From assembly GCF_964204645.1 (NCBI RefSeq), contig NC_134032.1, forward strand, positions 4,244,916-4,308,915: a stretch of DNA of 64,000 bases. Direction: 5' to 3'. Origin of the DNA: Tubulanus polymorphus (lineage: Eukaryota > Nemertea > Palaeonemertea > Tubulaniformes > Tubulanidae). The translations under genes and the position numbers were made by a program. Of this stretch, positions 45,614-57,180 are shown in pieces. Numbering within the stretch: the stretch's first letter is position 1; every line of letters starts with the position of its first letter. The notes beneath the pieces are model-generated. The model worked only from the letters and a program-made list of their open reading frames with translations, made no database searches and was not told the DNA's origin.

Positions 45614-46519
45614 CTTTTTCATAAGGGAGTCTTGTCACCCAGAGTTGATTCACCGCGTGTTGAGCCATCAACATCAACACAAAGAAATCGCCCCCTTCAC
45701 CACGCCTTCCATTACCCCTACTTCGTTAAATCTATGTGGAACTATCGTTGATACCAGTACAAGTTCTGTATCAGTTGGTAAGTATGCAGATTTTTTTTCT
45801 CATTTGACTGATCAAACACCGATCAAATCCATTACATTTTTTACAAATACTTATTTATTTCTTTTTAGAAAGGAAACTTGATAACATTTTGGAGCTTTTA
45901 GTAGAAGTAAAATAAAGCAAAAGCGCCAAAGTAAGGCACTCGCAATATTGACAAAACATGACCGAACGGAAGTAGCCAAATCACAAGACGACATAAATCT
46001 ACCTGTTGATGAGAAAACGCAATTTGATAGGCTTGAGGGGAGACTTGGTGACCAGGTTATCAGAGAAGGGCTAATAAGTGATCATTATCATAAAATTTAA
46101 CGTTCTATATTAACATGGGAGCTGCTCAGAAATGAAGAAATAAACCAATGTGTAAACCAATCGTTTTATGTTCTAGATAGGGTACCTTAGTTTGAATTCT
46201 CCGCAAACGACTAAAGATTCCACAAAGTCAATTATGAAGACCATGCTTTCCAACAAACTAGCAGCAGAATTAAACTGGCTGGGGAAAGCTCCGAAAACAG
46301 CCTTTAACTCGACAAGGCTATCCAAGGTCGTTATATATATGTAGTTCTATTTTTCCCGATTATTTTATTCATATATTCTATTGAACAGATGTATGAACAA
46401 AATTTATTTCGATTCAGATACAGTACAGCGCGGTGAAAACCAGCACACCTGGATCGATATCGAGCGCACAATGAAGGACTGGCTGAGATACCGGTTCCTG
46501 AACTTTGCTGAAAAAGCTG

Positions 46520-46711
46520 AAACACTGAAACGCTGAAATAAAAACGCTGAAATTTCAGGAAATTTTCGAAAAACGCCGAAATTTCAGGGGATTCCCGAAA
46601 AACGCTGCAATCGTGCTAGGTACCGACAATACACGTTTCGAAATATTTTCCGGGCCGGTGTCCGCTGCCGAGTCCTGAACCGTGTTCTAGTCTCTACCTT
46701 CGGTTACAGAG
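46520..46711 (+). repeat. Inverted repeat, left copy (bracketing 46.7-53.8 kb)
   Basis: The reverse complement recurs at 53760-53889: AAACACTGAAACGCTGAAAT, AAAAACGCTGAAATTTCAGG, CCGGTGTCCGCTGCCGAGTC and GTCTCTACC then CGGTTACAGA are shared in order. The left copy has about 60 extra bases in the middle, itself a duplicate of the GCTGAAATTTCAGG part. Confidence 0.75.
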
Positions 46712-47039
46712 TTACATGCCTTTAGGTCGTCGTCATGCTCGACTTGATCGATTGCGGATGGCGTGGATTGTAAGATGTGTTTTTTGTTTTATGTGCATAT
46801 ACCGGTACGATCTAACAATGAAGTTATCACTTCATTTGAATAAATTCTTTATTACGGTAATGTCAATTCTCAATATGTTTTCTTATGTTTGGTGATTTCT
46901 TGCAACTTATCATTGCCATGTCACATACAAGCAGTAGATGAATGAAAGTACAGTTAGGCTGAACCTGATAACCCAAATTAAGTGCTAGCATGGAACTTAT
47001 GATTATCAGGATTTCTGCTGCCTCTTTTGGATTCCTGCT

Positions 47040-47745
47040 GATTATTATCTTAATGGAAGAGAACCTTCTATATGGAAGAGAACCGAGGCTACCAGTGGAT
47101 AATCTATTGTTGCCACCAGAAACTCAACGGTCTAGAACACATGTTGAATATTATAACGGACTCCAGCAGAAATTAGCTTTAAGCCATCAAACTGCAATCA
47201 ACAAGGTAATCAACAAGATTCGCAAATAAAAATGAAAAGAAATTACGACAGAAAAACTGTCTGTAGACCGTTTGAAGTCGGAGACAAGGTTTTATTAAAT
47301 AAGCCAACTGTAAGTAAGAAAGGGCTTACAAAGAAATTGAAACATCCGTGGACAGGCCCCTTTACTATTTATCAGGCTGTTCCGGTGGGAAAGCTAGATC
47401 CCGTTTCATACAAATTAAAAACGATGGACGGTCGGACATTGCCCTCAGCGGCTCATGCGAGCAAGCTCAAATTATATTCTGGCATAGTTAGTAGGAAAAT
47501 TGTCTCGCAACTAAATGAACCTCTTCTACCGAATCAATTCATCGTGAAAGTGCTGGCTAAACGCGTGCGCCAAGGGAAAACGTAGTATCTAATTAGCTGG
47601 TCAGGCTTTCCCGAAAGTGAGAACTCTTGGGAACCCGAAGAGAATATAGATGATCCTGCGTCGCGTTTGATAACGGAGCATCGTTTTGGCAACACACTTT
47701 TGCGGTACCCTGGTTTCACATACCGCACATCGACACTCGTCGACT
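47040..47745 (+). pseudogene. Gypsy integrase C-terminus with chromodomain (element 2)
   Basis: Starts in mid-integrase with LLYGREPRLPVDNLLLPPE, breaks at 47227-47229 (TAA), then continues MKRNYDRKTVCRPFEVGDKV and KHPWTGPFTIYQAV (SH3-like barrel), and after another TAG (47584-47586) the chromodomain: FIVKVLAKRVRQGKT then YLISWSGFPESENSWEPEEN. Chromodomains at the integrase end guide insertion to methylated-histone chromatin in chromoviruses. Everything 5' of this (gag, protease, RT) is absent, so the copy is 5'-truncated. This lineage differs from the gypsy element at 28-35 kb, which has no chromodomain. Confidence 0.8.
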
Positions 47746-49384
47746 AGTGTTCCGTGTGACGTTCCAGCCAGCGACGACTGCATTGATATCCAAACTACTC
47801 TGAAGGCATTCAAACAAAAGTGTCAGGACCAAATCGAAGAATTCAATTCTCTCGTTGACGAGGTAAAGTTGTCCATACCAGAATCGGTCGAACCAAAACA
47901 AAACAAACGAGGTTTGTTTAATTTTGTCAGCAGCGCGGCCAAATCACTGTTTGGGATCGCCGACCAATCAGAAATCGATGCACTTACAAAGCACATTAAC
48001 TCGGTGGAGGGGAACCAAAAGATCCTAGCTAATGAATTAAAAAGGCAAGAGTCCAATCTTTCCTCTTTCATGAATGCAACTAACGACCGCATTACTAATG
48101 CTTTCAAAGGAATAGCAAATAACCATGCACTTATTACACAACTAATTGATCAAGCCAAAATTTTTGCGTCTCAACTTTCAAAATTCAATTCATGGCATAC
48201 GCGAGTTATACAAAAAATGAACCTGGTATTTACTTTGTCTAAAGTTTTGGCCTTCTATGCCGACGCGTACATCGCATTGTCTAAAGAAGCCACTAGATGG
48301 GAAGCAAGTACGGAAACACTCCGAAAGGGAGATCTCCCTAAGGCAATAATTCCGCGTAGAAGTATCGCAAAAGTGTTGCTCCACGTAGCTAAACTATTAG
48401 AAAACGACTATCCGATTTTCAAAATTGCTCACAACGACCCTAGTTATTATTATCATGCTCAAAATATCGTCTATACGAGGTCTATACGAATTTCCCTAAA
48501 TTCCTAAGGAAACGACTTTTTTGATATTTTACGATTCACTCAATACCGGTTCCGGTTAATGCGAGTTCCACAAATGCCGCTTCTATAAGGGGAATTCCGT
48601 CGTATCTAGCAGTCACTAGGGACTGGGAGTTCTACACTGTCATAAACAAGGTTTTCTTTAGCACTTGTGTGGGCAATGTATACAACCACTGCAAGAGTAC
48701 ATCCGCCATGCAGAGGCGTGACAACCCAACTTGCGCACCTATCGATAGCTGCACTTTCTGTATTATTACGCTACCTTGTGGTTGTGGGCTACAGACTTCG
48801 ATATTCACGTTTCCTGTGCGCGTTTCAGGATGTGGACGAAAGTCGTACGTACTGACCTATTTACACCCGACTAATCTTCCCGTCTTGCACGAATTTTTCG
48901 ATAAACATAAAATTAACAATATTCGAGCAAATATGGCGTACAACGAACCGAAACGTGTACCGCTGCCACATTTAAATGTTATTAAGGATAATTGGACGAA
49001 CATTGCGGCAGCGGAAGAGAAGTTTCAAACAAAATTCCAAGTTTTAGCCAAACATGCACGCAAGGACTCTAAATTATTCGCTACTCAGGTTCATGTCATA
49101 ATTTATCCACAGCATTGATGCAGGATAGTTCCTCCACCACGACAATTCTACTCTTTCTTTCGCTAACATTGAGTATTGGGGCATTAATCCTCTCTGTTTT
49201 TCTTTTTCTGAAAAATAAAAAAATTTTACGTAGCACTTATGATATCGAGGCACTTGTGATATCGAGCCACCTACCAATAGCGAAGGCCATACTGCCCAGC
49301 GAAAACGATCCCAGCGTATCAGTTAAACGAGTGTTAATGGATATCATCAAAACTGAACATAGTCAGTATTTCTATATGCCCTAG
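47686..49384 (+). pseudogene. Envelope-like gene of gypsy element 2 (baculovirus F-like fusion protein family)
   Basis: The frame 47686-48507 contains a basic NKR cleavage-like site followed by GLFNFVSSAAKSLFG, a Gly/Phe-rich segment like the fusion peptide of F-type envelope proteins of errantiviruses, then a long heptad helix (SEIDALTKHINSV and on). After frameshifts, 48669-49118 gives a Cys-rich segment (CAPIDSCTFC, CGCGLQTS), and 49115-49384 gives a single transmembrane stretch (ILLFLSLTLSIGALILSVFLF) with a short tail. The layout fits an attachment/fusion glycoprotein. At least two frame breaks make it non-functional. Later sequence to 49550 shows more frames but no further domain. Confidence 0.65.
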
Positions 49385-50698
49385 GCCCACTGTGGAGGTA
49401 CGTTGGAATTTGTGCTCACTGAGACACCCGAACTTACGCGAATTTCCTTAGGCAGTAAAAAATTAATGCGCCTCAAAGAATTAAGGAGAGTCGAGGAAAC
49501 TGCGATAGGGTTGAAAGTTACGGACCTCAATAAGGGGGATATTTTCGGTTAGGTACGCTCTTTGTGCCTCTAGAGTTTTATCCATATTTTATACGTATTT
49601 TATAATTAAGAAGAAAAGCTTTATTTCGCATAGTATCTATATCTGTACCTATATCCAAGTATATAAAGACGCTAAAAAAACCAAATGTATTGTCATGCTA
49701 GCAAAAAAAACATATATGTAAACGTGGTTAAATTTAATGTAAAAAAAATATATTGTACTGATGCCGAGGCAGAGATTTCGCCGACGACAGTTCAGTCACA
49801 TTAGATGCGGTCCATCCAAGTGGTAATTGTCGAAAAATCCTTTATGCAATGAAGCGACAGTGCGGCTTCAGCGAATTATCAGTAGAAAGTGCGTTCGGAA
49901 TAGTTAAATGCGTTAATAACAAAAAAAAATAAAACAACGTTCGTTAGTGGATTAACAGTGAAAAGCGCGTTCGAAATGGTTGGATGCGTAAATAAAACAA
50001 CAACAACAACAAAACTGTTCACACTGGAATGGTAGCCGCCAATGGATTGGCTCGAAATCGCCAACAAAACGTCTCGGAGGTCGAAATATGCCCCGTCACC
50101 GGTAGTCTTTCGTGGCTCCGAAATTATCATTTAATTTGAAGAAAACTGATCGCCCTCAAACCGTCATGTACACAGCATTGACCATCGTTTAAAAGCGCCC
50201 ACTAATCCGAATCACACCAAGATGAGTTATCACAAGGACGTATAAACTAATGGTTACCATAACTGGAACGCCAATACTCCGCTTGATCCGCAAGCTATCC
50301 GAAGTATGACATCGTTCCGATCGCTCACGTATCCATCACCACTCCGGATAAATGATCGCACAACAATGAACTATTCGTATCTTCTTTCCGTTCGAATTTT
50401 CAAAAGACTCTGGGATCAAGTTACCGAACTCTTTCGTGCGCGAGCACGCTACTCAGTATTTATTGTTTGCTGTATGAAACTCATGACATTGTTACCTCTA
50501 GTCGTTGGACATTATATCAATTCACGTTTTATCATTTTTATGTACATTCACCTTCTATCATTGTGTTATTGCTTTCTCAGCGTATTATTACATCTTTATC
50601 ATGCAACTATTATTATTATGTCATTTCTTTAAACCGTTCATTCAGTTTTCAGACATTATAAGCATTTTTCAATTGTTCGAGGGCGAACACTTGGCTTT
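49385..50698. other. 3' noncoding part of gypsy element 2
   Basis: No recognisable coding sequence. There is a near-duplicate pair at about 49880-49990 (AAAGTGCGTTCGGAATAGTT versus AAAGCGCGTTCGAAATGGTT). Confidence 0.4.
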
Positions 50699-50714
50699 TA
50701 AAGGGGGAGGGCAC
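50699..50714 (+). promoter_or_regulatory. Polypurine tract
   Basis: AAAGGGGGAGGGCAC directly before an LTR-like TGTTACGC start. Confidence 0.55.
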
Positions 50715-51291
50715 TGTTACGCAGATAGGATTACAATCGACCTATTTACGTAATTAATTATTAATATCGAACTTTTCTTGTCTAGACGTGGTTAATCTCT
50801 TGGAAACCCCCTTGTTGTTTACAAACACGGGAGATCAACTTATTAACCACGACTACTCAGATTATATATGTCATATCATGTTTCTTGTAAATAACCATAT
50901 ATCTATATAAACTAACCCCCGATCATGTAAAATTGTCATTTTACTTTATATCATCGACGATTAAATCTATACAACACGCATATATTCGACTCTTACCATT
51001 CCTGGCTCTATACCTCTGACTAGTTACCCCACATTGGAAATCACCATCAACCGAGGATCTTACAACCTAACGTCGGTTGTGTCTAGGTTCGGCATGCATA
51101 TACTACAGGATGAGGTTGAAAATATGAAAGAGACAGACGACCCTTGGGCGACCCCAGTGAGGCGACCCTAGCCGACCCTTCGTAACAAGTTTGCTTGTGT
51201 ACGATGAAAACAATAAAGAGTCAATTATGATATGTAATTCAAGGCGATCAAGTCGATTATAGCTCCGGGTTTGGGCCCGTAAAAACCCACA
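50715..51291 (+). mobile_element. LTR of gypsy element 2
   Basis: Begins TGTTACGCAG and ends AAAAACCCACA (TG...CA), 577 bp, with a purine tract on the left and a primer-binding-like sequence on the right. An AATAAA signal lies at about 51211. No second copy of this LTR is visible in the window. Confidence 0.6.
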
Positions 51292-51309
51292 TGGTGCCGT
51301 GACCAGGAT
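51292..51309 (+). promoter_or_regulatory. Primer-binding-site-like sequence
   Basis: TGGTGCCGTGACCAGGAT starts immediately after the LTR CA. Its first 12 bases are complementary to the 3' end of a typical animal tRNA-His (GTCACGGCACCA). Confidence 0.5.
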
Positions 51310-51520
51310 ATAAGTCACTTTTGGGCCCACACAAACAAAAGGATTACATTTCGTCATTGAAATTTTTCAACACATGTTACTAAGAATATATCAACGCGAT
51401 AAAGAACCAAGTAACGTAATCTCCCAAAGCAATTGTATCATTTTAACTCATGTGTTTTCGTTGACCGGCCGCGTAGTAGCATCCAGTGAGTCTGTGCAGA
51501 GTTGTAATTCAGATAGTTAC

Positions 51521-53109
51521 AATGTCAACAACACGACACGTTTTTTCAGCCGCCGATGTAAATCGAATACTCTCTGAAGGTGATCACAACGAAATCGAAG
51601 TTTAGATGAGGAATCAGATGAATCCGATCATGCAAAAAATCAGATTTCGCCGGAGATATTGTCGGAATCAGATTCCGAGGACGATTAAGCGATATCGTTG
51701 TAACTGGAAGAAATGAAGTCAACGATGAAGTAATCAGAAATGTTCGCAAATGGTTTGGAAGAGCAATTTGTCATGTTCATTTAATCTTTTAAGGAGTCTA
51801 CATATTATGCAATCTTGCAACTGCAGATAGGCCCAGTCAAGTAATAAAATTCATGCACTACAATATAGTATACATTGATGAGGGGGCTTTATTAGCCCTT
51901 GCATCACTATGAAAGTTTATCATTACTACATAGTTTGCTATATTTGCTGGGAAATGCTATGGATGATTGTCTTACAGAAAAACCATGAAAAAATTGTGAC
52001 TAAGAAGCCTTGCAACTGTACAATAGGAAGGAACCCAATAACTGCACCATACTGAAGCCATACTAGGTTTATCTCCTATATATTACAGGGAAATGCAATG
52101 GATATTTTCTTTTTAATTGTTTCAAATGCGGCGATTTAGTTGGATATCAATATCAGATATCAAATAGACACTATAATTCGATCATATGATGAAAACGAAC
52201 GACCAGGGGAAAGAATGTGTTTCATAATGTGATATCCCGGAACCATTGTAAACGAGAAATTCCTGATCATTCCGCAAGACGACTAGTAGAATATAGTCGA
52301 AAAGTCGAATAAACTATGGCTCTAGGAAATATTTTTCGCAGAAGGTGAAGTAATCGAAGTTCAGAAGCAGAATCCGATGAAGAATCCGATCACGCAGCGC
52401 CAGATCATCAGATATCACCCGTCGCATCGTCGGAATCGGAATCCAAAATTTATGATATGATCGATCCACCCGTCGTTGCCCGTGGCCGTGCTCGTGCTCG
52501 CGGTTGAGGAAGGGGGAGAGTCGTCGCTGATCCGGACCAAGTGAACTGGACAGATTGAGGGCAGATCGATCCAGGGCCGACCCCGTTACGATTCAGGCCA
52601 CCCGTTCCGAGTGGTCCGCATGTCGACGAGATTGATGACGATGACCGAAGCGATCCGTTAGTGTTTTTTAGTTTGATCTTTACAAATTAAGTCATCGAGA
52701 ACATCGTAACCGCAATAAATCTTTAGGCGAACGAAAGATCGCCGCCGGAAATCTGAAACCAAATTCGCGACTCCGAAAGTGGTATGACATCGATGCAGCG
52801 GAATCGTGATCTGATGCAGCGCGACCGGTTCTTGATCATATACCACACTGGATCCATGTGTGTCATTCGGATCCTAATCAAGATCAGGAACGGGGTCACA
52901 AAATAACACCGCTGTTGCGCACACTCGCTGAGAACTTCCAGCGGCATTATATACCTTACCGAGAATTATCCATGGATGAATCCATGATCGGATTCAAGGG
53001 CAGGATTGCGTATAAACAATACTGCCGTAAAAACCCACGAAATGGGGTTTGCTGGCGCGGAAAATCGCGTGTCATTTCTACAATTTCTACAAGGAGGAAG
53101 GAGTCTTGA
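51521..53109 (+). pseudogene. Two degraded piggyBac (PGBD-like) transposase remnants
   Basis: From 51521 an N-terminus-like frame (MSTTRHVFSAADVNRIL) leads to an acidic tract (DEESDESD, SESDSEDD). A second similar acidic N-terminus occurs at 52316-52450 (AESDEESDHAAPDHQ-like in shifted frames), so two copies or a duplication are present. 52780-53109 carries the catalytic start: MQRDRFLIIYHT, then LRTLAENFQRHYIPYRELSM and DESMIGFKGRIAYKQYC with the first catalytic Asp. The rest of the transposase is missing. Different lineage from the 31-34 kb element. Confidence 0.68.
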
Positions 53110-53759
53110 AGTGTCTTTAGTTCCCGAGTAGGGTACGAGGTAAAACCTGGTTTACTTTCTCTTTCTACTTGCTGGAGACTACTATCAGCACTTTATAAAT
53201 AAATACTGAAATTAAACTTACAAAACACCCAGTACTTGAGATGATGTACTTGACAAGAAGAGTGTCTAGCTAAGCATATCAACTTTGTCTATGACTCCTC
53301 CTTTTATAGATACAGTTGAAGTCTAAAAACAAGAATCGGAACATTTTTCTAACAGCTGGTATGTCATTTCTTCAAAAAAAAAACTAATTATTATCTCACC
53401 ACAGCAAATAAACATTCACAGTTGTTGAATGGTTTGCCTGATTTAGATTAATTGGTTGACGCTAATTAGTGTGACCGATACGTAGGGGCCTAATGCATGC
53501 CATTGGCGTCAATCCATTCCATTCCACGGTGAATTAAAAAGAAATTTAGTTAGATCCCTTTTGTCCAAAAGCTGCATCATATATATAACTAGCTGTCAAA
53601 TTTAATTTACCTCCTTCAGAGAATACCATAGTAGTCCGTCGCCCATCAAAGTGTTGACAAAAGAAAATTTGCTCATAATCAATCCGGATTTCAAGCGAAT
53701 TAATTTGTCCAACAAGTGGCCCTCTAGAAGTATACTCCACACATACTGTCCATGAATGT
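53110..53759. other. No gene recognised
   Basis: AT-rich, no supported feature. Confidence 0.4.
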
Positions 53760-53889
53760 CTCTGTAACCGGGGTAGAGACTTAAACACGGTTCACGACTC
53801 GGCAGCGGACACCGGCCAGGAAAATAGTTTTTCGGAAATTGCCTGAAATTTCAGCGTTTTTATTTCAGCGTTTCAGCGTTTCAGTGTTT
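53760..53889 (-). repeat. Inverted repeat, right copy (bracketing 46.7-53.8 kb)
   Basis: Reverse-complement partner of 46520-46711. Confidence 0.75.
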
Positions 53890-54515
53890 GGTAAACGCGA
53901 GCGCTAAAAGAAACAACGCACCGCAGGAAATCGACATAAATAATTAGATTAAGTATGTTACATATAAGAGAGAAAACACCATGAAAGAGCTCATTTTCAA
54001 ATGATTAAATGTGTTTATTCATCACGAAACATTTCTGGAAAATTTACCGTCAGGTTAGAATGCGGCTGAATTCAATTACACAAGCTGAGTTTAATTATAT
54101 AATTACTGAGTACAATTAGAAATTAGCTACTGGTGGAGCAATTATTTAAAATATGTTAAGTATAGAAGTATGGCGTTTTCAAATGATTCTTGATTAAGGG
54201 GGTTAATGGGCTTAACAAAACATGACGCATCGTTCATGCTTAACGTCTTTAGATTATTTTAACTCAGTGTTTAAGTCAAATTCTATTCGGTAATTTTATG
54301 AATAAACTCATCTCGAAGTAATCAAGAGTCGTGTACATAATCCAAATATGCTAAACTTGAATTCAGCTGCATTCTAATCTGACAAGGGAAAACATTCCAG
54401 AAAACATCTGTTATTAATCAACCTTTATACTAATTTGAAAATGAAATCTTTTGTGGTGTTTTGCCTTTATGAGCTTTTGATTTTTTAAACTTTCTACCAA
54501 CAATTTTAAAAGAGA
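53890..54515. other. Left flank of the viral-type element
   Basis: A minus-strand frame continues below 54516 for about 30 codons (SLLKLLVESLKNQKL) and stops near 54420, so the element probably ends between 54000 and 54420. No terminal repeat was recognised here. Confidence 0.35.
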
Positions 54516-55651
54516 CTACATTTTTGTTTCAAGATCTGTTTCAAATGTCGAAGTTTTCTTGAGTTTTCTTTTCTCTGTTGTTCTAAAATCTAACCATAAT
54601 GCATATTTATTACCGGTATAATAATCAATTTGATTAATGTTACAATTTTCAGATGATTTCACTTTTTCATTCATAAAATGTTTTCTAATTTCTGGCCATT
54701 GATCAATCATTCTCATTCCTTGACAAAATATTTTATTTGCTATTCCTTCGATAGTTATTTCTACTTTTGTTATTTCAGGATTATAATAATTATCAACATT
54801 TATTGCACCATTAGTATATGTTGCAATGGTAAAAAATATTAATATACCTTTAATAGATCTTCTTGGGAAGTTAATATTCTCATTAATAATTTCATCATTT
54901 GCATTTATAGTTACGGTTTTAAATTTATCAATATAATCATATAATAATGAAAATCCTTGATTGTATTTAGTTTGAATTATACTTGAAATATTTTCATCAG
55001 TTACTGTATCATATTCTAAACATATATTCGATAATTTATAACTCATATCTTTATTAACGCTAGATATTACAATTTCATTAACAGGAACAAATAATATTTC
55101 GAATATAACATCTTCTTGAATTGCGTATTTATATAAAGGTGCATTATTATTTATCAATTCAAAGTCTAATGGAATTTTATATTTGCTTCCATATATACTT
55201 TTATCAATTTATCTACAGCATTAGTTAATATTGCATTATGTGCTTCTGATCTTAATTCATTTTGGTTTTCTGATTGGATTCCTTGAAATATCATATTATT
55301 TCTATTTTCTTTAGTTAACAATAAATCTTTATAATGCATAAATAAATTATAATCATCTAATGAGAAAACTGTTTCTGGACCAATCTTTATTGTTAATTTT
55401 TTAATCAAATATCTTCCAACATTATCAACAACATAATTATTATTATTACCGATTACTTTTATATCGGCTGATAAATAAATACTATTTGGAACATAAAAAG
55501 TATTTTGTGTTAATCGAGGAATTCTAACATATAAAGTTTCATCAGGATTAATATTAGAAGGGTTATGAGTAATTATATGATGTGATCTTTCTGCTTTAAT
55601 AGCATTAGATATTCTAGAAATCTTAGAAGGATTGATATAACTCCCACTCAT
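54516..55651 (-). pseudogene. Major-capsid-like protein (double jelly-roll type), frameshifted
   Basis: Two frames, 55651-55166 and about 55195-54516, overlap and form one protein of about 375 residues. The first has MSGSYINPSKI, then VRIPRLTQNTFYVPNS and VGRYLIKKLTIKIG, strand-rich like the first jelly roll. The second has the KYAIQEDVIFEILF and VTKVEITIEGIAN-like strands and ends ALWLDFRTT. A conserved Pro-Leu-Asp-Phe-Glu box lies right at the frame junction, near 55175. After TTEKRKLKK the usual C-terminal strands are missing and unrelated frame follows. It would build the icosahedral shell. Identification rests on remembered similarity to capsid proteins of Polinton/adintovirus-like elements of marine animals; a search would settle it. 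Confidence 0.65.
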
Positions 55652-55671
55652 TTATGTAACAAAAAAATTAA
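55652..55671 (-). promoter_or_regulatory. Structural-class upstream motif, capsid-like gene
   Basis: Minus strand: TAATTTTTTT then GTTACATAA, directly followed by ATG. Confidence 0.55.
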
Positions 55672-57162
55672 TTATTTATTTTTTATCATGTTTACTAACC
55701 CAAAAATGATTGCACTTACAACTGTAATTAAAAATAAAATAATATGTTCAGCAGCAAAGTTAATAATATTCCCAGCAGATTTCAATATAAAACCAACAAT
55801 TGATGCAATAACTCCTGGCAATGCTGCAGCAGATTTCTTTGATAGTTCCCATAAATATTTTGCTAATTTCTTTAAACCATCTTTAACTTTATCTTGTATA
55901 GAATTATTATCTGGGGGTTTATCCGGTTTATTGGGAGTAGGAGTAGATTTCAAAGCATTTGATATAGCTAAACCAATTGTTGTGAATAACATAGTTACAG
56001 CTGTTAGAATTGAAAGAATTGTGATTAATTCTAATTTAAATAACAATCTTATTCTATCTTTCAATGATATTTTAGAATCTGGTTTTATCAACACATCTTT
56101 AAAAACAACTTTTAATTTTTTAATATGATTAAGATCATATGATTTTAATAATGTATCTCTTTCTTCTTTCTGTAATTCTATATTATATTCTAAATCATCT
56201 ATTTATTTATTATTTATTATTATTTTAGAAAATCTCATCTTAATATTAGCAATTTCATCAGATGATTCTTGAATACCTTTAATTTCTCTACGTGCTTGTT
56301 CAGGAAATTCTTTTAATTCTTCATCAGTTAAATCAAGTAATCCTTTTTCTAGTAAAGATTGTATTCGATTTATTCCAGTTTCAGTACCGGGTGTATCTAA
56401 AATACTATTCATCTCTTCGTCAAATGAATGAACTGTATCAAACATTTTATCAAAATGTTTTACTACTTGTAATTGATTTGAATCATTATCAATTTGTTGA
56501 ATATCTCTTTTAGATGTTTCGGGTGTTGAAGATCTTAATTTATCTGATCGATCTCCATACTCTTCCATTTCTGTTTCTGGATTATCTTTGATTATTTTAA
56601 ATAAGTCTTCAATTCTTTGTTTAAATACTCTTTTATTTTGATTTTTTTCTTCTTGTGTTACATCTTCTATTTCATTACTATTTCTTATTCTCTTAATTCT
56701 AGATAGTAATGAGTCAGACTTAAGCAAAGTTGATTTTGCTATTATTTTGTCTTGATTTTTATTAGAGATATTTATATAATAATCCGAATCATCTTTCAAA
56801 CTATAATAATATTCACCATCTAAAAACTTTAATTTTTTTACTAAAAGTCTGGCGCCTCTGTAATTTATATTATATCCAGAATCTTTAAATACATCTTGAA
56901 ACTTAAATATAAATTCAAGATTTACTATATCTTCCTTTGTTAAACCTGGAATTAAATTTTCAGTAGGTATTCTCGATATATTTCTTCTAATATAATCATC
57001 TGTTGATGGGGCTTTAGAACCACTTTCTGCTAAATTAGAATTATATGCTGATTCATTACCATCATCAATATTAGTTTCTGCATCATTATAATCATCATCA
57101 ATATATCCTTCATTATTATTTCCCATGCCTTCCAATGGAATATCTTCTCCACCTTCTGCCAT
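55672..57162 (-). pseudogene. Acidic/coiled protein with C-terminal membrane segments, one in-frame stop
   Basis: The frame 57162-56203 (319 codons) has an acidic N-terminus (DDDYNDAETNIDDGNES), charged helices, and a LLEKGLLDLTDEELKEFP segment. A single TAA (56203-56205) interrupts it. The same frame then continues without an ATG through 56202-55672, giving IELQKEERDTLLKSYD, a first hydrophobic stretch (LITILSILTAVTMLFTTIGLA), a Pro-rich linker, and a second (HIILFLITVVSAIIFGLV) at the end. The shared phase and absence of a start in the second part suggest one ancestral gene of about 495 codons. Similar two-part proteins are known to me from related elements. Role unknown, probably a virion membrane or internal protein. 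Confidence 0.55.
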
Positions 57163-57180
57163 TTACATAATAAATAAAAA

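Larger units (their letters stand above)
42545..46330 (+). pseudogene. Probable BEN/DUF4806-type host gene, exon-like pieces, frame disturbed
   Basis: A series of splice-bounded blocks on one strand. 42545-42622 codes a basic coil (KEKILKRKAVVQKSDELLKR). 43073-43195 codes DDDYDVYAELKSAKKKIKDK. 43447-43766 codes a Ser/Pro-rich linker (PQISSPSTPVSTLSSHVP). 44550-44700 codes QVAVKKAVKFSKCIRIILDSLF followed in shifted frames by EILKTS and EMAKVRLLV, resembling a BEN domain. About 45640-45778 is another linker. 45869-45915 codes ERKLDNILELLVEVK. 45980-46100 codes LPVDEKTQFDRLEGRLGDQV, and 46199-46330 codes MLSNKLAAELNWLGKAPKTAF, the DUF4806 pattern. Several blocks need frameshifts to join, so it is probably a decayed copy, though some may be alternative exons. 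BEN proteins bind DNA in the nucleus. Confidence 0.5.

Noticed and set aside
50306-50753. Three overlapping hydrophobic plus-strand frames before the LTR
   Set aside because: AT-rich sequence gives Phe/Ile/Tyr-rich shadows in all phases; the real envelope transmembrane segment is at 49115-49384.
55688-56128. 146-codon plus-strand frame opposite the viral membrane protein
   Set aside because: It is the antisense shadow of the minus-strand gene, whose hydrophobic segments, upstream motif and neighbours all favour the minus strand.
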